Notes under the pieces: model-generated | The model's input: the letters and a program-made list of their open reading frames with translations, nothing else | The model's database searches: none | What the model was told of the DNA's origin: nothing | Program-made: the position numbers and the translations under genes | Assembly (NCBI GenBank): GCA_010279815.1 | Contig: QEOQ01000533.1 | Span: 300,778-364,777, forward strand | Length of the DNA: 64,000 nucleotides | Reading direction: 5' to 3' | Source: Brachionus plicatilis | Lineage: Eukaryota > Rotifera > Eurotatoria > Ploima > Brachionidae | Part shown: piece by piece, positions 38,001 through 46,265 of the stretch | How positions within the stretch are numbered: the first letter of the stretch is position 1 | Layout of the letters: each line of letters begins with the position of its first letter

Positions 38001-38613
38001 ATTTAAGTTTAGTTAACTTTGGTTTAGTTTAGATAAGTTCAGATTTTATTTATTTTTTTATACTGAGCTAATGTTCCTTCAGAATAAAAAATATAAAAAA
38101 TAAACAAAAATAAAGTTGAATAGAAAAAATTTGAATAAATATTAAATAAAAGAAAAAAACGATGATTTAAATAAGTTTTATATCATTATTATATCTTTAA
38201 AAAAACATAATACACAAATACATAATATACAAATTTTCAAAAAAATAATATTTTCTGAAATTTTATTTGTCAAAATATGTTTGTTCAAAGAACGCATATT
38301 CACCAGAAGAAAATAAAGTTGAAATTGAATTTTTTATTTTTTAAAGATCAACAAAGAGACTGGACAAGTGGTCCAGCAAAATTTGGAGTATGAAGATGAA
38401 TACACGAGCTATGATGAAGAGGATGATGAGTATAACGATGATGATCAGTGTTCGTCCGAAGAGGAAAATGTTAAAGTTGTTGACAGAGAGCTCGAGTGGG
38501 ACGACACCAGTCTGGAGATTAAATTGAAAGACAAGCGACTACAAAAGCAAATATCAAAATCAATGAGCAATAATTCAACAAATAATTTTATTGATCCTAA
38601 TCAATTTGTTTAA
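23002..38613 (+). CDS. CLSTN: calsyntenin (type I transmembrane cadherin/LamG protein), seven exons
   Basis: My splice model: 23002-23071, 23129-23263, 23313-23532, 29572-30907, 32599-32750, 35213-36110, 38347-38613. All junctions are GT-AG and all phases join, giving 3078 bases and 1025 residues (vertebrate calsyntenin-1 is about 980). Order: signal peptide 1-23; two cadherin repeats (about 30-155 and 160-268, each ending in a calsyntenin-type AHDC or AFDC block); laminin-G-like domain about 370-575; extracellular stem; transmembrane helix about 876-900; acidic cytoplasmic tail. The tail holds two tryptophan-acidic motifs, MEWDDSGLNI (from 919) and LEWDDTSLEI (from 986), the kinesin-light-chain-binding signature of the family, plus NPLDTLE, matching vertebrate NPMETYE. 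Calsyntenins act at synaptic membranes and as kinesin-1 cargo adaptors in neurons. Introns 3-6 are loaded with repeats, yet the coding exons show no break. Orthology is very secure. Confidence 0.95.
23129..23263 (+). CDS. CLSTN: calsyntenin exon 2: N-terminal cadherin repeat, first half
   Basis: Acceptor TTTTTTCTAAAG|GCGCG. Encodes LDVENESTGYIGTIIGERN and onward, aligning with the start of cadherin repeat 1 of animal calsyntenins. Donor A|GTAATG; the following intron is only 49 bp. Confidence 0.85.
23313..23532 (+). CDS. CLSTN: calsyntenin exon 3: cadherin repeat 1, second half
   Basis: Acceptor TTTATTTTTTTTAG|ACGG. Starts NGICSYHVFKP (vertebrate counterpart GEICGFKI) and ends FLIQAHDCSTPSVPSKK, the typical repeat-closing block. 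Donor AA|GTAAGC. A 6039-bp intron follows. Confidence 0.9.
23690..25135. repeat. degenerate ~193-bp satellite in calsyntenin intron 3
   Basis: Unit landmark TTGTTTATTCATCATTTAGA lies at 23966 (variant), 24665, 24858 and 25049, giving spacings of 193 and 191 between the last three. Each unit also has a CTTGAATTTTGTTCCTCAAG-like block and ACAATTTACA. A second block (TTTCATGTAACTTGCTTtAC variants) occurs at 23838 and 24252, 414 bases apart, so the array has a higher-order or interrupted structure. Confidence 0.75.
25575..25640. repeat. family-G SINE-like repeat, copy 1
   Basis: Core TTTATCTGTGCCGAGCTAAAG followed by CTTTCAGATTAAAA (split in two strings). Other copies: about 29085-29125 (weak), 36745-36800, 37235-37345, 38050-38140 and 60325-60445. 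Each is followed by an A-rich tail of AATAAAATAAAA type, as expected for a SINE, but no tRNA-like promoter box is evident. Confidence 0.55.
25922..26274 (+). pseudogene. LINE 3' end (CR1/L2-like) with TAC-repeat tail
   Basis: Encodes RRMRGDLIQIYKIINGYESV, a stop, NGMNFSPNQVYNLRKHKKF, then RYHYLTNRVIKNWNRLPEEI and VNSKTKKHF. This is the C-terminal region of CR1/Jockey-type ORF2 (RRMRGDL..YKI.NG; R..NWN.LP..IV). The 3' end is GGGTTGCAG then ACTACTACTACTACTA, a microsatellite tail typical of CR1/L2-type LINEs. Truncated at 5', inside calsyntenin intron 3 in sense orientation. Confidence 0.75.
26530..26650. repeat. family-H dispersed repeat, copy 1
   Basis: Core GCGCCAATTCTGGCGATGTA after an ATTTATTCATTT lead. 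The complement occurs at about 47458-47510 (ACATCGCCAAGTCTGGCG). The core is a small palindrome (GCGCCA..TGGCG). Confidence 0.5.
26818..26925. repeat. family-F repeat in calsyntenin intron 3
   Basis: Starts AGAGTTGTATAAAAGTCAC, then AAGTCGAGTTAAAAATC, and ends GAACTTTAATTTTAGTGACT; a diverged copy of the 5199 repeat. It sits immediately before a family-B element. Confidence 0.45.
26939..27801. mobile_element. family-B element, copy 3, interrupted by element C
   Basis: Left end GGCAACTTGAAGTTCATGAT, right end ATAAGCTTCAATTTGCC; flanked by AAAATGGA on both sides (8-bp target duplication). Its middle is split by element C at 27314-27666. The left half matches 51611-51940 closely. Confidence 0.75.
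27314..27666. mobile_element. element C, 353-bp inverted-repeat MITE nested in B
   Basis: Ends GGGGCTGTGAAGTTCATTTC and complement CAACTTCACAACCCC; the two arms are complementary for over 100 bases, including GTTCTGTAAAGTGC / GCATTTTACAGAAC. It is flanked by a perfect 9-bp direct repeat TATCTAATC, as made by MULE-type transposases. Only one copy in this window. Confidence 0.85.
27802..29571. other. 3' part of calsyntenin intron 3
   Basis: AT-rich, no coding signal. A CT microsatellite (CTCTCTCTCTCT) lies at 28653-28666, and a weak family-G copy near 29085-29125. Confidence 0.4.
29572..30907 (+). CDS. CLSTN: calsyntenin exon 4: cadherin 2 and laminin-G-like domain
   Basis: Acceptor AACTTTTCAAG|AATACC. 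Encodes IPVKIQVIDHDDYEL linking the repeats, cadherin repeat 2 with the Ca-binding-type RARDNDCTNDG, the closing FIVRAFDCLNNQ, then VVEPCTPEW. The laminin-G-like domain follows (FNLSAWIRRPG, DSKWHLYEVRF, ASLFIDGVRY, SHIGACFHAR, FEGDIGQVVLS). The frame runs in from the acceptor, so codon GTG at 29636 is not a start. Confidence 0.92.
30908..32598. other. calsyntenin intron 4
   Basis: AT-rich intron. It holds at 31176-31212 a copy of the repeat at 1797-1836 (CACCACTTGGGTGATGAAA). No exon between 30907 and 32599 is needed, because phase and homology are continuous. Confidence 0.5.
32599..32750 (+). CDS. CLSTN: calsyntenin exon 5: extracellular stem
   Basis: Acceptor TGATTTTAG|CATTCG and donor CA|GTAAGT. 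Encodes a 50-residue segment (SSLAQVQQIITKINYVN, then ARSAKLSTSL) that aligns with the post-LamG segment of vertebrate calsyntenins (AMQHISYLNS..RRLKIT). It has no long ORF of its own and was found by homology and phase. Confidence 0.88.
32751..33934. other. calsyntenin intron 5, first part
   Basis: AT-rich; bases 33280-33365 carry several AGTCGACT palindromes (GTCGACTAATC, TGTAGTCGACTAG, AAGTCGACCTAG), which form a small unexplained cluster. Confidence 0.45.
33935..34712. mobile_element. element I, 778-bp TIR element carrying coding-like sequence
   Basis: Ends GGGTCTTATCCCTTATGTGA and complement ending ACATAAGGGAATAGACCC; TGACCAAAAATTTTTTAGG repeats on both arms. The interior (34141-34424) reads like two spliced coding exons. 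It is inserted in calsyntenin intron 5. Confidence 0.75.
34141..34424 (+). pseudogene. exon-like ORFs inside element I
   Basis: After a good acceptor (AAATCTTTGCAG at 34140) the frame encodes ESRLKSRCYTTNEDKLDQMN and SKLQNVSLSS before a possible donor GTTAAG at 34241. About 45 bases later, a second frame reads PENLESIETIRETLINKRDP then VKCELWGKYFENKKNKYSYE to TAG at 34422. Residue composition is protein-like rather than A/T noise. This may be the remnant of the element's own gene or a captured host exon; family not recognised. Confidence 0.45.
35010..35211. repeat. 62-63-bp tandem triplication abutting the exon-6 acceptor
   Basis: The block TAAAATGATTTTTCCAATTA followed by AAAATAAAAAGTCAAAAAA starts at 35031, 35094 and 35156 (spacing 63 and 62). 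The last unit runs into the acceptor of calsyntenin exon 6 at 35212, so the pyrimidine tract of that acceptor belongs to the repeat. Confidence 0.85.
35213..36110 (+). CDS. CLSTN: calsyntenin exon 6: stem, transmembrane helix, first W-acidic motif
   Basis: Acceptor TTATTTTTTAAG|CTGCC. Encodes CQNGKTQSLHDVEVKVT, the juxtamembrane ectodomain, the helix VFAILVVASCSIGFVLVFGA, then KMYTSR and the MEWDDSGLNI motif. Donor GAG|GTAACT, phase 0. The frame runs past the donor to a stop at 36168, so intron retention would give a short tail with only one motif. Confidence 0.92.
36111..38346. other. calsyntenin intron 6
   Basis: AT-rich intron with family-G copies at 36745-36800, 37235-37345 and 38050-38140. 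Bases 37737-37835 (ATAAGAACTATTTTATTTTA core) are repeated at 47985-48085. Confidence 0.5.
36945..37211 (-). pseudogene. zinc-ribbon-like ORF fragment in calsyntenin intron 6
   Basis: The minus strand encodes 88 codons with FRLSWNGHPDSIEFEEEEYA, KRARIGLNIDKETKTCDLC, then MKKRRYWNCPNKCVKK. The CxxC..CxxxC pattern resembles a small zinc-binding knuckle of a transposon or gene fragment. The last third is A/T noise. Family not recognised. Confidence 0.4.
38347..38613 (+). CDS. CLSTN: calsyntenin exon 7: acidic tail and second W-acidic motif
   Basis: Acceptor ATTTTTTAAAG|ATCAAC. Encodes an acidic run (EDEYTSYDEEDDEYNDDDQ), then ELEWDDTSLEIKLKDKRL, and ends NNFIDPNQFV before TAA. Compared with vertebrates, which end near LEWDDSTLSY, it carries about 30 extra residues after the motif. 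Confidence 0.88.
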   Translation: MNKETGQVVQQNLEYEDEYTSYDEEDDEYNDDDQCSSEEENVKVVDRELEWDDTSLEIKLKDKRLQKQISKSMSNNSTNNFIDPNQFV

Positions 38614-39281
38614 ATATTTATTAGACATATGAACAATTTTTTTTCTCTTAATTTTTTGTATTTTTATAATTTAATTTAAAAAAAAAATTGAGTGTATTTT
38701 GTATCAAGATTTATTTAAGTGACCAAACAAAGGCCAAGTTTGACGCGGAGATCGAGCGCCAAATTCACTTGACAAAGCTTCAATGTCGTTTTTCTCTTTT
38801 TTACGTGTGTGTATAATTAAATCGATAGAGATATGACCTGATCAAACAGGTAATGTGTGTGTGTGTTGATATGAAATTTTTCCTTAAATTTCCCACTTAA
38901 CACCCTGGATTTAATTGAATGTAAATTATTTATTTTATTTAAAATAAAATGTCAATTCAAATGTTTTTTGTTTTAAAGTTTTTTTTTAAATAAAATTAAA
39001 AAAAATCTATTCCAATTTTTTTCATATTTCTTCGCAAAAATTTAATTTATTAAAGTGGCTCTTAAAAGATAGAAAGAATTTAGCTAAAAAAATAAATTTT
39101 AAATGAATGTCGATATTATACTGATTAAGTCATCAATATATTTAAAAAAAAACTAAAGTTAATTAATTAAGACTCAGAATATTTATTATTATTATTTATT
39201 TTGATAAAAGTAATGAAAAAAAAAGATAAACTAAAAATGAATTTATTTTTTTGAATGCTTAAAAGGGCGGTCTCTTTTTTC
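38614..39281. other. 3' flank of calsyntenin
   Basis: 3' UTR candidate with a complex patch at 38715-38790 and a GT microsatellite (GTGTGTGTGTG) near 38850. No clear AATAAA lies within 100 bases of the stop. Confidence 0.4.
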
Positions 39282-39990
39282 TCTTTAAAACAGTAGTTGC
39301 AGTGGTTGCTACCGTCTCTTCTAAGCTCCTTGAGTATTCATCGACACTTTTTGTCGGTTTTCAAATACCTTAAAAAATTCATAAGTTTTGTAAGTTCTTA
39401 TTATCACTCGTCCTTCGAATCCTTGTTGCTTCCTGATTAAGCATAGATGGCTCATCTGTTGAAGAAATGATAAGTTCGGACATATTCGCGTTATTTTAAG
39501 GTTTTTATTTACTTAGTTTTATTTAAGAGATTTATTTAGATTTTTAATTTGGTTTTATTTAAGTTTTTATTTATCATTTTTTGCTTATAAATAATTTTTT
39601 GAAAGATTTGGGGCTCTTTGACGGGAATCATTTATTAAATAAAAAATTCTAATTTTAAATTCATTTTAAATTTATTATGCTCTATTCAAAATTTTGTACA
39701 CTATTTTCTTAATTATCAAAACTACTAAACACGTGGCTGAAAGGGAGATTAATTAGCACCCCAAACTGCCCGGGGTCCTCCTCTAACTATTAATTTAATA
39801 AAAAAAAATTTAACTTTCAATTTTTACTTTATGGTAATTTCCAGTAAAGATAAAATTTGCTTTTTATTTTGGTCGAACAAGAATTCCAAAGTAGGTGATA
39901 AATAAAAAGAATTATAAAATTAATAATCAATATGGGTACTGAATAAATATTTTGGTGATAATAAGCGTCAATTAGTGCCTTTAAACAAAT
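39282..39990. repeat. segment J, copy 1 (dispersed ~660-bp duplication)
   Basis: Bases 39333-39990 match 54830-55497 nearly base for base (AAGCTCCTTGAGTATTCATC at the start, CCCAAACTGCCCGGGGTCCT inside, GTGCCTTTAAACAAAT at the end). The lead-in CTCTTTAAAACAGTAGTTGC at 39282 matches 54243. No ORF. Probably a piece of an uncharacterised transposon. Confidence 0.8.
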
Positions 39991-40039
39991 AAATTATGAT
40001 TATTCATTAAAATAACTTTAATATTAGGTGAACAATTTT

Positions 40040-40110
40040 AGTTTAGGTGAACTAATGGTTCATAAAACCTGAGTAATAGATGAACCATAGTTCACCTAAC
40101 CGACTAGACC
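40040..40110. repeat. hairpin TTAGGTGAACT / AGTTCACCTAA with GACTAGACCC end
   Basis: Inverted arms TTTAGGTGAACTAATGGTTC and GAACCATAGTTCACCTAA separated by about 20 bases, followed by CCGACTAGACCC. A diverged version in opposite orientation begins at 55741 (GGGTTTAGTCGGTTAGATGA), so it may be the terminus of an element adjoining segment J. Confidence 0.5.
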
Positions 40111-41084
40111 CAAAAAACTTTTTTTTTCTTTAAAAATTTTACTTTAGAGATAATTGAAGTTCGTTTGATGCGATTTAACAAATGCTCAATTTTAAAAAAA
40201 TGCAAAAGAGAGCTTAGTTAGTTTTTTAAACTACAAATATTATCTTAAGGATCATCATATCACAAACTCAAAGTCAGAAATTATAAAAAAAACAAATATT
40301 AACTTAAAATTATTTTTTATTTGAAACTGAAAAAAATTTTTGAAACATCGCACTTTTTCAATGTTATTTCAACATTGGATACATTTTGAAATTCATTTAA
40401 TCAACCATTTTAATTTAAATATAAAGATATTTCACAAAAATGATTAAAAAAAATTAAAATAATAACGAAATTTTTTTTTAAACAAAAATTATTGAATGTT
40501 TAATGTTTATCGAACTAGCATAGTGAAGTTTTGTTAAAAAAATTCAAGAAAAAAATTCTTAATTGAAATTTTTCGATGAATGAAAAAAATTTGCTTATGT
40601 AAAATATGTAACAATGTGTAACAAAAGTTGTTACACCAAGTTGCCTTGAAAATAAATTCTGAAGGTTTTCTTTTAATTAATCATCGACTTTTAAAATCAA
40701 TCGAATTTAAGACAATTTATTTGTCTTTGTAAAAAAAGAATTTTTATTTGCAATATTTTAAAATTTTTGTAAGTGTTTAATTTTAAATTTCGAAATTTTT
40801 ATTTCAAAACCAACTTAACATTCATTCAGTTTTTTTGGAAAATCAATAATTGGTTAATTGAAATTTTTTTTTGTTCTTTTTTGAGCAAGTCCTGTAACAA
40901 TTTTTGTTACATCATGTGCTAAATTTTTCTTTTATCACTTCATTCCATTCAAAATATATACGAATTTAAGATTTTGAACTTATCTTTTTGAACGAAACTT
41001 CACAAATCTGATCGAACTGCAGTTGAACTTTTGTGCCTTTTCTTATTTATCTAAATCCCTGGAAGACTGATCATATGACAGGTT
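40111..41084. other. AT-rich sequence, no gene seen
   Basis: No supported ORF. TGTTACA words recur at 40610-40640 and 40895-40915 without forming a clear repeat unit. Confidence 0.35.
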
Positions 41085-41600
41085 TTAATCAAATTTGAAA
41101 CAAGACCATAACCATGAACATTTTCTCAATTTTTTTTTATACTCATTAAGCTTGCAATACTTGAGCTCTTGAGCGTTACCTTTATGCTGCTGGATCACAT
41201 CTTTCATTGAGCCTGCGCCAGCTTGGCAGCACATCTTTGACTTTTGGACCACCAAAGCCCCGTCTGTCTCTCTTGACTTGTAGCCATCGCACACTTTTCT
41301 TTTATTATAATTACCGCCAAAACTAGCAGGAACAAAAAAAACTTCTCAAGAAAACACAGCTGAGCATGTACCAGAAAAAAGTTTAAGATAAAAATGACAA
41401 TTCAGACTTTTTGATCATTTGTTCATTTGAAGACAAACTTTTTTGCATTAACTTATAAGGATACTTACGCACATTGTATCGAACAAACCGATTGACCTTA
41501 AACTCATTTGGATTACCCAAATCGGCATTACTGCGCCCAATTATGAAATTAATCGGCTGCACACTTCCTTTTGAATTTTAGTACAAACTTAAAAAAGTGT
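41085..41600 (-). pseudogene. possible two-exon gene relic of unknown family
   Basis: The minus strand has SKGSVQPINFIIGRSNADLG then NPNEFKVNRFVRYNV at about 41575-41470, a donor-like CGTAAGT, then a very good acceptor (TTTTTTTTGTTCCTGCTAG, near 41322). After it the frame reads FGGNYNKRKVCDGYKSRETD, GALVVQKSKMCCQAGAGSMK and DVIQQHKG, and stops at 41085. Upstream frames on this strand are broken by stops. G+C is host-exon-like. Joining the exons in frame needs the weaker donor AA|GTATCC. I do not recognise the protein, and a decayed gene is more likely than a working one. Confidence 0.4.
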
Positions 41601-43036
41601 GGTCCAACAACCTGTCCACAAGTTCACATATAACCTCAGACTATCTATATACTCAAACCTAGTGTGCAGAGTGTACCTCATTAAGTTATTTTTTTTGGGG
41701 CATATTTGCCTGTGGCACAATCTATTGGACAGCTTTAAATCAATAAGAAGAGCTTGTTGACTGAGTCATAGGAGACAAAAAAATTGAATTTGGTGTTATT
41801 GGACAAATTTTTTGGCTCAGTCAAATTTCGAACCGCATAGTTGGTAAAACGAAATATGTTACACTTAAAGTCTGGCAACTACTTTAGGCGTAGTAAAAGA
41901 TAACGAATTCGTTTAAAATTTTTATTTAAAAAATAAGAGTGAATATATAAAACTAAAAATATAGAATAAGTAACTACAATTTATAGTGAAGTTCTTAATG
42001 CTAGATTAAGAATGAATATAAATAAAAACTAGGAAGTAAAGCTAAATCATTCCACAATAAAATAAATGTTGACAATACTTTTATTAATTGACTGTTGCAA
42101 TAACCGTTATAAACTGTTTTTTGATAGCGGATCACAAATCATTGCTTCTAAATATTTATGTTATCCACAAACATCAATCTACCGTTTAAAATCAATAAAA
42201 ACAAAACTATTGAGAGTCGGTTATATACCGTAACAAATACCATTTTGAGAGAGTAGACATATTTGCACATGGCCGAATTCCCCAAGCACTAGGAGCTCAA
42301 TTTGTTGAACACAAGTTTTTGGTCATTGATGAGCAGACTTGCCGTACTTGGATTCGGCCGCGAACTTCAAGTCCGCCCATTGAGCTCAGCTTTTCATAAG
42401 AGTCAAAGTCGATCTCAATTGGGTTCTATGAGTCAAAACCTTGCTCATTTTTGGTTCAAATTTTGTGCCTCATTTTTAAACCTTAGTTTGTGAACTTGAA
42501 AAAATGTTTCTTTGTGGAAGTGGCAAAACAAGTAGACTGAATGATCGGCCAAGTGAGTTCAATTATTTCAGGTCGAAATAGGTGAGTTGTTTGTGGAGTT
42601 GGGTCATGGCAACTAGATATGCACCATTTTGTGGCGTAGACACACTAAATTTAGGTCTATAGGCTCGCTTTACTCGGTAACTAGACAGTTGAGGCTATTC
42701 AGCTTGCCAGTTTTCTCTAAGAACACTTGAAAATGTTTGATTTATTTGATCTACTTGAAAGTATATGAAGTGAGATTGGGAAGGAATAAGAAAATGTATA
42801 GTCTTTGCCGGTTCGAACAAAGAGCGCTGCCACAAGCCGGTTTTGAAGTCTGTAGAGCCCAGGAAAAAAAGCGACTGCTCAACCCTAACCCATGGAGAAG
42901 CAGAAACAAGAACTGCTTAAAACCGTTAAGACATAAGTACCAATTTTTTGTGCTCCATAAGTACGATTTTTTGACCATTGCGACACCTCACTCACCTATA
43001 TCTTATTTTTTGTTGTCAAGAATCTAAAGATACATT
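41601..43036. other. GC-richer island with fragmentary coding signal
   Basis: More complex than its flanks. Plus-strand pieces read LFFDSGSQIIASKYL near 42115 and HGRIPQALGAQFVEHKFLVI then DEQTCRTWIRPRTSSPPIEL near 42275. The DSGSQ motif recalls retroelement aspartic proteases, but one motif is not enough to name it. Stops interrupt every frame. Confidence 0.35.
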
Positions 43037-43240
43037 TTAAATTCTACTGAGTTAAATAATGTTCTTGTTCTGTATTCTTTAGAAAAAGTGTTCCAAAACA
43101 GGTAATTTTTTAATTTAATTTTAATTTCTTATTTTAAAAATTTCTGAAATCTTACATTTTGTTTTGCTCAAAATTCATAATTATTTTTCAAAAATGTAAA
43201 AATCTCAAAAAAATGATATTTTGCCTAAAACTACCTTTAA

Positions 43241-45658
43241 CACTAGAAGGACCAAATTTTTTTTTACCGAAAAGGACCAAATGGGTCAAAATGACCCCTT
43301 TTTTGTTTTGAATAAAATAAAAAAAATAAAAAGTATTGATTTGTTCAGAAAATGTTTATTATCAAAAAAATGAATAAAAAATAATTTTTTGATTTAATAT
43401 TTCAGTAAATTACAGTTAGACAAGGACAGAATAGCTTATAATACAGAAATTACTTACATTTATAATTAATTTAAAATAAAAAAAAAATAAAAAAACTATT
43501 TAAGAAGAGTAATTAAAGTTTGATCTAGAACATATATTTTAGTTCAAATTACATGATAAATAATCTTAATTATATATTTAAATAAAAATAAACATTAAAT
43601 TCTATACTAATTTTCTTTATTTTCTTCACATTTCTTACATATAATGATCTTCTCACTCATACAATTTCCACAAGTTACCCGATTGCATTTATTACAAGTT
43701 TCATATGCCTTATTTCCGTTACAATTTCTCTATTGACATTTTTTCCTATTTGCACCATTATCTGATCGAGCAACATCACTTGAACTTGGAGTCGTTGAAC
43801 GGCTAATTCTCTTACGACTACTAGTAGGGGTCATCGAAAGATTTGTTCTTTCCTCACTTTTATTTCTCAGATAATTGTTAATATCTTCAATTAACTTTAT
43901 CATAAAATTTCTTCTCGAAATATTCGAATTATTTGCAGATTTGTAAATGACCCAACTATTTATTATTGCCAAATTTAAAATATTATAAAAAACTTGAACA
44001 GGCCATCTCCTTGTAGGCGCCTTAACAGTGTAAATTCTAGCCATCTGATCAACCGAGTCAACGCCTACTTTAGTTTTGTTATAATCAATAATGGGCAAAG
44101 GTTTTTTTTTGGGTCATTAAGATCAATTTCTGCTTTTTCATGATAAGAAGATAAAATACATACGTTTTTATCTTTTTTCCCCTGATAAATATTCAAAATA
44201 CACCCAATTTTATTTTCGTAAAATAAACTTGTATGCAAATTTTGATTATTTTCAACTATTTTAGGCAAAAATCGTTTATTTTTTTTCACCGTACCGATAA
44301 AAAAGGTCTTGTTTTTTAAAAGATCTTCACAGAGTTTAAATGTGGAAAAAAAATTGTCAGTAGTGACACAATATCCTTTGTTGAAATATTGTTCTATTAA
44401 TTTTTTAACCACATATTCACCTAGAAGTTGGTCACTTGCCCTTTCTTCATTTTTTCCTAAATAAGGTTCACCATTGCAAACATATTTAGTTTTAACATCA
44501 GACATTATCCAAAATTTAATCCCAAATTTATCTGGTTTGTTTGGCATGTATTGTATAAAACTGCATCGAGTTTTACAAGGAAGCAATTGCTCATCTATAG
44601 TTTGGAACTGAAATGGCTTAAAACAAGCCTTAGAATTTTCAATAAATTTATTCCAGAGATCCCTAACATGGCAAAACTTATCAGAATCGGCTCTACTTAT
44701 CCTAGAACTTTTATCATCAAACCGTAAAAACTTCATAATTTTGAGAAATTTTAACCTTGACATTAGGTCTCTTACCATTTGAATTCCATACATTCTTGAC
44801 CACATAGCTTTTACCGGAATTCTTTGACCAAAAACACCTCGACTTAATAAAACTGCTATAAATAATAACATGTCATCGCGATTTACTTGGAAAGATGCAT
44901 TAAAATCTTTTGCAAATAAATTTGTATATTCGAGTGTTAACTTTATCATTGTCATGTCAAAAATACACAAAAATGCAGATAATGCTGTCTCATCGATTCT
45001 ATTTGCCGCATAGCTAGTTATTCCGCCCTTCTCTTTGAACACTATACGATTTCTAATTCGTGTATTGTCACCTTTTTTCATTTTCTCCCACTCAATATTA
45101 TCTTTCGACGTACGATCTAAATTTGCATTATTTTCGGCATTGTTGTCATTCCGAGTAGTCGTATTTGAGTCATCATTTTCCTCATCAAAATCATATTCAT
45201 CTTCATCTTCATAATCGTCGTCATCACTTGAATAAATTGTTTCGTCAAGTTCAATTTCTTCTAATTCATTATCCCACTCATCATTGTCCTCAAAATCATC
45301 ATCTGACTCCTCTGATTCATCAGATTTGTAATCTGGAATCTGACGTAGCGCTTCTAAAGCCTTTTTAGCAGCCTCTCGATTCATCATTTTTAATGTTAGA
45401 TTGGAAAAATTAATCTAAAATACAGGAAAACATTAATTTTTAGTTGGGGGTCATTTTGACCCCTTTGGTCCTTCTCGGTATATATTTTTTTTAGGGCATT
45501 TAGAAAAAGTTTTTTGAATAATTTTTTTTAAATTAATTAAAAAATATCAAAATATTTTTTATTAGAAAAAAACCAAATTGAAATATTTTAATTTAAGCAG
45601 ATTTTCAAGCAAAATTAAGTTGAAAAAGTGTCATTTTGACCCCTTGGTCCTTCTTGTG
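43241..45658 (-). mobile_element. piggyBac element, end-to-end copy bounded by TTAA
   Basis: Target-site TTAA lies at 43237-43240 and 45659-45662. Terminal repeats CACTAGAAGGACC and GGTCCTTCTTGTG are complementary apart from one base. Subterminal GGGTCAAAATGACCCC-type repeats appear at 43285, 45448 and 45628; the right end has an extra 180-base segment. The transposase gene is inside on the minus strand. Length 2418 bp, normal for piggyBac. Confidence 0.93.
43607..45387 (-). pseudogene. piggyBac transposase, frameshifted
   Basis: Begins MMNREAAKKALEALRQIPDY with an acidic N-terminal region (about residues 20-80), then the DDE domain: FNASFQVNRDDMLLFIAVLL, WSRMYGIQ, FLRFDDKSSR, the first catalytic-region QTIDEQLLP, MSDVKTKYVCNGEPYLG, the second VTTDNFFSTF. 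After a break, NKTKVGVDSVDQMARIY carries the third Asp. The break is a single-base frameshift at the T8 run 44102-44109. A later in-frame TAG at 43730 separates the last part, a cysteine-rich domain (CNKCNRVTCGNC then CKKC). The copy therefore cannot make transposase now, but the near-complete sequence suggests recent activity. Confidence 0.92.
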
Positions 45659-45662
45659 TTAA

Positions 45663-46048
45663 AGAATAATTTGACCATGAACAGTCCAAAAAATGTGAAA
45701 AGAAAATTTTTTTTTAAAGATAAAGCAAAACTTTGGTTTCTTATTCCCATTTTTTTTGGCAAAATTTACAAAAATTACTTTTATATAAAAAAAAGTATAT
45801 TTAAATATTTATTTGTCAATTATATTTTCTAATTTTTTTTAGAAATTTCAGAGTCTCTCTTTCATTCCTCATATCTGAAAATGGAACAATTCCGTTTACA
45901 TCTTTGGGTGGGTGCTATGGTCTTTCTTTTTGAAAATCAGGGTTTTCTATTGATAGATTTTCCCAGGTCCTAAAATTACATTAATCACCATAATAGTCAA
46001 TATATCTATCAATTAGATAATTATTTTAGTAAAAATTAATATGTCTCA
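45663..46048. other. AT-rich spacer
   Basis: Right flank of the piggyBac insertion; no supported ORF. Bases 45850-45980 are slightly more complex, with nothing recognised. Confidence 0.35.
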
Positions 46049-46262
46049 ATTCTTTTCCACCAATTTTGGACCATTTTATTTTAGCTTGTTTTTTTCCCTT
46101 AATTTGTTCTGTAGCCCTAGACTTTTTCAAATTCAAAATAAATATCATCGGGATGGACAAAATCTTGAATTACTTTAGAATCAAATTATCAAAGCTTTTT
46201 TTTGTTTGATAGTTTTCCTTTTAAAGAAATTATTGTTTGTAAGGTCATTTATTTTTGAAATC
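46049..46262. repeat. ~215-bp direct repeat flanking the kinesin fragment, left copy
   Basis: Starts TCTTTTCCACCAATTTTGGA and ends TTTTTGAAATCG. The right copy at 46496-46707 differs at about ten positions. The spacing between copies is about 448 bases. Confidence 0.85.
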
Positions 46263-46265
46263 GTT

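Noticed and set aside
42811..42830. GGTTCGAAC word as a tRNA B box
   Set aside because: The last two bases do not fit the B-box consensus, and no cloverleaf or A box can be built around it.
42751..43027. Overlapping 96-codon plus and 75-codon minus ORFs
   Set aside because: Neither shows a domain, splice context or partner copy; kept only as part of an unexplained GC-richer island.
45165..45368. 67-codon His-rich plus-strand ORF
   Set aside because: Antisense shadow of the acidic (Asp/Glu) N terminus of the piggyBac transposase.
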